Below are positions 15,001-21,000 of a stretch of DNA of 64,000 nt, piece by piece. Source of the stretch: Flavobacteriaceae bacterium (GTDB taxonomy: Bacteria > Bacteroidota > Bacteroidia > Flavobacteriales > Flavobacteriaceae); contig JAQWGQ010000007.1 in NCBI GenBank assembly GCA_029238125.1, forward strand, positions 1 through 64,000, given 5' to 3'. Below the pieces are notes generated by a model. The model had not been told where the DNA came from and did not search any database. It saw only the letters and a list, made by a program, of their open reading frames with translations. Position 1 is the first letter of the stretch. Each line of letters begins with the position of its first letter. The position numbers and the translations under genes were made by a program.

Positions 15001-18000
15001 GTTTGGCTCAAGGTTTACGGCTTGATAAAAATCATAGCTATAATATCGAACATAATATGCTTCAAAATCATCAAGAAAGTCAGTATCACCATACCAATCC
15101 CCGCCATTGGAGTAATCATCATAGAAGTTTAAACCCCAGTCAAACCCTGCATTATTCATATCAGCTTGTGAAATATATCCAGCGTTATTCTGATCGAAAT
15201 AAACAGCAATTCCTGGCGGAGGAGGGTCATAGCCCGTGTTAGTCCAGTTTCCAGCCCACCCTCCATTGCTAGGAGTATATCTCCAAAAAGAATCATCTAC
15301 TAAATTTTCAGGAGTAAATGGTAAAGTGTTTGGCCTAGAAGCTAACTCCAAATCAAGCTCCTTATCTTCCACACCATTAGTTTGAATATCCTTTATTGAT
15401 TTAATATTGACTGTAGCTTCATTTGTAGAGTTATTTGTAACCTGAATTGTATATGTTATGATATCCCCTGCATCATAAGTATCATTGTTATCACTTTGGG
15501 TATAAGCTGCTGTCTTTGTGATTAAAATTTCTGGATTTAGACAGGCAATGTCATATGTGGATTGTCTATAATCCAATGTTGAATCGTTGTCCATGTCCTG
15601 TGGTGTCGTATACCCATCCGTTGCACTACTAACTGTTCCGTTAGATGCATATGTATATGGCAAATCATCTCCAAGCTCACCATCGCCATCAGGATCTGAA
15701 TATCCAGCTTCTACAACATCGTTACATAGATCCCCATCTGAATCAATTTCAAATGCATCCATAATTCCATCTCCATCAGTATCTAAAGGGGTATTGTTGT
15801 ACGTTGCATCATTCACAAGATCTCCATTGGTGTCTTGATAGCCAGTATCATTCGCGTCAAGCATCCCATCACCATTGGTGTCATAGTTCTCCAGACCTGC
15901 TTCTACAAGATCATAAATACCATCGTTATCAGAATCTAAATCAAGTTGATTGGGAATTCCATCATCATCAATATCCGGGTCACAATCATCATCTAAATTC
16001 ATGTCTATTGCGTCCAGCTGAATTGATACGTTTAGATTAGGTGCGTAAGGAGAGAACAAAATCGCAACCTGAGTGGTTGAGCTGTCTGTTGTAAATTGAT
16101 ATGATTCTGGGCTCCAGCCATTGGCATCTGTATTTGTGTTTACAGTTGGATCAAATAACTGATACGACTGATCATCGGATTGCATGGACTGCACTTGCAA
16201 TAAGGTTTGACCGCCACCTGCGTGAGTGACATTTAATCGTCCTCCCTCTTTATGCCAAAAATCGATTGAGTAATTTGTGTCGGGGTTTACATCTTGAATG
16301 ACCACAATGCGGTCGTAACTGTAGGTAAAGCTTCCACTTTCATTGATGGCATCGGTATAGCTTTCTTCATTCCACCACTCAAGGTCATTATATCCATTAT
16401 CATTTTGTAGAAGTTCAATGTATTTATTTCCTTCTTTTGGCGCAAAATATGTTCCTGTGTTACTTCCCGCTTGCCAAATCTCTCCATCTCCATTCACAGC
16501 ACTAAACGGAGGTGCTTTTGAAATATCTGGAAACGCAGTGAGTTCATTTGCAGGCGATGAATTGCTTCCAATATATTGCTCAAATGATGAGCCGTTAAGA
16601 ATAAATTCTGCGCATCCCTCATCCTGGTCCAAAATCCCATCATTATCGTCATCTAAATCTGTTGTGTTTGGGATGCCATCTCCATCAGTGTCAAGACCTA
16701 AAAGAACGGTTGTCGGATCATCTGTGGTATTGCCGTCTGTATCATCCCCATCGTCACTGACATCATGCACATCTTTAAATGAGGTGTCTTGATTTCTTGA
16801 TGAGTTTCCAGAAAAACGAATCGAGTTGATAACGCCTCCAGAATCGATATCGTTTTGTGTGATATTATAAGTAAGGCTATAAGTTTCTGTCTCCCCTTCA
16901 CTTAACACACCCGTGGTAGTTAAATTGTCTGTTGTACTTTCAAATTGAAGTGCGGGCACTGGCGTAATGGGAAGGCCATAACCATTGGTCATGGTGTCTA
17001 CATAAGATAGGTCGTTTATTGTACCAGAACCTGTATTGGTTACTGTGATGGTAAACACCACCTGATCACCAACACTGGACCCTGCAACTGAATCAGAATC
17101 ATTAAGTGCGCCCGTTTTTACAACTTCTATCTCTGGCAGATTCCCCGTGTAAATAATCGTTGGGTCATCTGTTGTGTTATTGTCTGTATCATCGCCATCA
17201 TCACTAATATCTGTTGACTGAACATTTGTGCTTGTTGAATCATTGGTGTTTACCTCAATCGAATGAGAAATCCCCCCAGAAGTTACGTCAGCACTTTTTA
17301 CAAGATACCTGACAAAATAATAGGCAATTTCTCCTGATTTAATATAGTTCGAACTTGATCCTTTTGTGCTGTGTAGCCATAATATCTTGTCGCCGTAAGC
17401 TGTTGAAGTGTATTGTTGACCATCGATCTCAAAAGTATAATCCTGCCCAAACTGAAAGGTCTCTAGGGTTAAATTTGCAGTAGTAAAATTGGTGATTGTT
17501 GAGGTTTTGACAACATTTTGTTGTGACACATTCCCTGTGTTTTCAATTGCCAATCGATATACAACAATATCTCCATCTGAATATAATCCATCACTGTCAT
17601 TGTCCTCAAAATAATCTACAATTAATGTGGCCTCAATCTTTGGCTGAGGAGTGATGACAATGACTGTTGGATCTTGCGTGGTGGTGGTGTTGTTCGTTGG
17701 ATCGTCACTAACATCCTGAACAATTTCACCTGATCCAACTGCTTTTACAAGAACACTATTGGATAAGCCGCCATCATCAATGGTTTGTTGAGTGACTGTA
17801 TATGGTGCAGTATATGTAATGGTTTCCCCTGGTAATATCTGAGTCGGGCTTTGAGTCGTGGATGGGGCTTGGTCTAAGGCAAGGTTTCTGTTTCCATTGA
17901 TATTGCTAAAAGTCTCAATAAATTCGAACTGATCGACAGTTACATTGCCAGTATTTGTAATTGATATTGTAAATGTTATAACTTCATCAAGATCAATTTT

Positions 18001-21000
18001 ACCATTAGTGTTTGTGTCTGCCCAAGTGTAGGTTTTTTCCACCTCAATTGAAGGTGTTCTAATCACTGACACAACTGTTGGGTCATCTATATTATTTCCA
18101 TCATCATCAATCCCATCATCACTTGTGTCTGAAACCGGGTCACCAATAAATGTTTGCGCATTGACAACAAATGAGTTTTTAACTCCTCCATCATCCACTG
18201 CTGTTTGATTTACTGTGTAACTGGCGGTGTATGTGATTGTTTCACCGGATTTCAGTTGTGTTGCTGATCCTGAATTATCAGAATTACCTGCAAAAACAAG
18301 ACCTGGACTATTAAGGGTTAAGCCATTATTGTCCAAGGTTTGTAAAATATCAGTTACAGTGATTGAATTTAAATCAACATTCCCTTTGTTTTCAATCGTT
18401 ATTGTATAGTTAAGAACATCGTCTTTTTGTGCGTTCAGTAGATAAGAAATGACAGAGGCCTCTGCTCCCATCGAGGCGTGGTTTGAACAGAAATAGAAAA
18501 CGCTGGTATAACTGCTATCAATTATAATTTCAGTGTAAGCCCCAGCTGTTCCAGGTGTACCCACTGAAGTTGAGGATAAAGACGTGCCAGTCCCATCAGC
18601 TGCAGTACCAAAAGCAATCGGATGCCCAGCGTTTGAGGTATCAGATTGATCAAATCGATAGGTCTTTGTTTTTTCAAGTGTGATTTGATCTTGTAAGATG
18701 CCATTTAAATAATATTTACCTCCTACTACAGTAACAACAACTTCCTCGACATTATTAAAGTCAATGGCAACCGTTTTTGTAACTTCAATTAAACCGTTTT
18801 GAGGAATCACATCTTCTGTATAATCATCGGCATTATTGCCATCAAATACATCTCCATCGTCACTTGTGTCGGTCACCTCATTGTTTCGCGGATCATCAGC
18901 AGTTACAGTCACCCTATTTTTAAGGCCTCCATAGTTTACAATTTCTTGTGTGATAAGAATAGATGCCCTATAATACGCTGTATTTCCTGGAGCGATTTGA
19001 CTAGGGGAATTGACCTGAGTAACCCCATCGGACTCTAAATCATAATAGTAAACAATTGTAGAGAGTTCATCTAAAAATGAAACTGTTTCGCTTCCAGCAT
19101 CTAAAAGGTCATCGACAAAATTAACATTGTCTAAAAATACATTCCCTTTATTTTCGACAGCGATGGTGTAGACTAAGGTTTCGCCAGCATCTAGAACTCC
19201 ATTAGTGTTTGAATCAGAAAAGTCAGAAGTTTTCACAACCTTAATCGAGGCGTTTGTTGCAATGACAATATCTGTAGAGGTTTTTGTCGGATCATCGTCA
19301 TTTCCATCATCAACAGATCCAGAAGCTAAATTGTTTTTGTCTTGTACAGCTACTCCGTTTTGTAAGAGATAGAATTTATTACTTACACCTACATCATTCA
19401 CCGCTGTTTGATTCACCTCAAAAGTGGCCTCATAGGTGGCTGTTTCTCCAACATTTAAACGAGTTGAATCTGTGTTATTCGGTCCATCGGTACCTAGGAA
19501 AGTCGGACCAGTCGTTAGTGAGAAACTTGAGGGGTTTGCATACCCTGTTAAATCATCTTGAACTGTTAAATTGGTCAAATCTACATTCCCTGTATTTTCG
19601 ACAAGCATTGTAAAGGTAAGTGTATCACCAACTCCTACAGGACCACCGGTGCTGGTTGTAACAGATTTAATGATCTTTACTTCAGGATTTTGAGAAATTT
19701 CAACAACAGTTGGATCATCCACATCATTTAAGTCTGTATCATCTCCGTTATCACTCGTGTCTGTAATCGTGTTCCCGCCATAGGTTCCTGATCCATCAAT
19801 CTGATTGATTAGAAACCCTGAACTAATATCGTCAGCTGTTATTGTATAAGAAGATAAAAATGTCAAAACATCTCCTACAAATAAATCAAAAGCAGTTGTG
19901 GTGGGGTCAAAACCAGCAGTGTAACTATTCCCCTGTGCAGAGCTGTCAAATTCGATCGCGGGCTCTGTTAGCCCAAAAGCGTTTGCGCCTTGACTGCTTG
20001 TTGCTCTTTCAAAAACATCGACAATGGTAATTGAGCTAATCCCTACATTTCCTGTATTTTCTACAGTAATTACATAGTCAATTTCATCACCAACACTTGG
20101 GGAGCCAGAATTATCAACATCTATCAGCGTTGCTACTTTTGTGATTTCAAACTCTGGAGATGGAGTAAAACTAGTAATGGTCGCATCATTTACCAGCGCT
20201 GTGTTGGGGTTGTCACTCTCATCGGTTACATCATTGGTGTTTCCTGGCGAGCTGGCCGTAGCTATCGCCCTGTTGTGTAAAGAGCCAAGAGATACATCTG
20301 AATTTGTAATCAGTCTTGAAGCTGAGTAGACGGCAATTTCACCCACTTGTAATGCACCACCTGGAGAAAATTGACCTGGGGTCTCGACGATCTGGACGCC
20401 GTTATCTTCTCTGAATATACTTTTTACAAATGTCGTAGAAAGGGTAGTCACTAAATTTCCGCTACTATCATTTAAATTATCAACAACAGACAAATTCGAT
20501 AGTTGAATCTCTCCATCATTTTTTATTTCAATTTCATAATTAAGTATGTCATTACTCCCAATTTCATTGTTACCATCAACATCGACTGCATTCACTGTCT
20601 TTGTTACCAAGATTGATTTTTGTGCCACCAATGTGGTCTCTGTTCGATCATTTAGTGTGTTTCCATCCGTATCGTCACCATCATCACTTACGTCACTTAC
20701 CGTTACATTTTCAGGACTTTGACCAGATGCTGTTACTTGATTAGTAACACCGCCAGAGTTTGCTGCGAGTAGGCCTACTGTATATGTGGCAAGATATCTG
20801 GCTTTCTCACCGACTTGAAGTGTACCATCTGATGAGCCAAGCGAAGAAGAGTCAAATGTTGGACCTGACAGAGAAGTAATTAAATTATTTCCGCCAAAAT
20901 CTTCAAAATCCTCCGTTAGACTTACCCCAGTTAGGGTCACATCTCCAGTGTTTTCAATAAAAATTTCATAGGTGATTACATCTCCTGTTCCGTTAATCCC

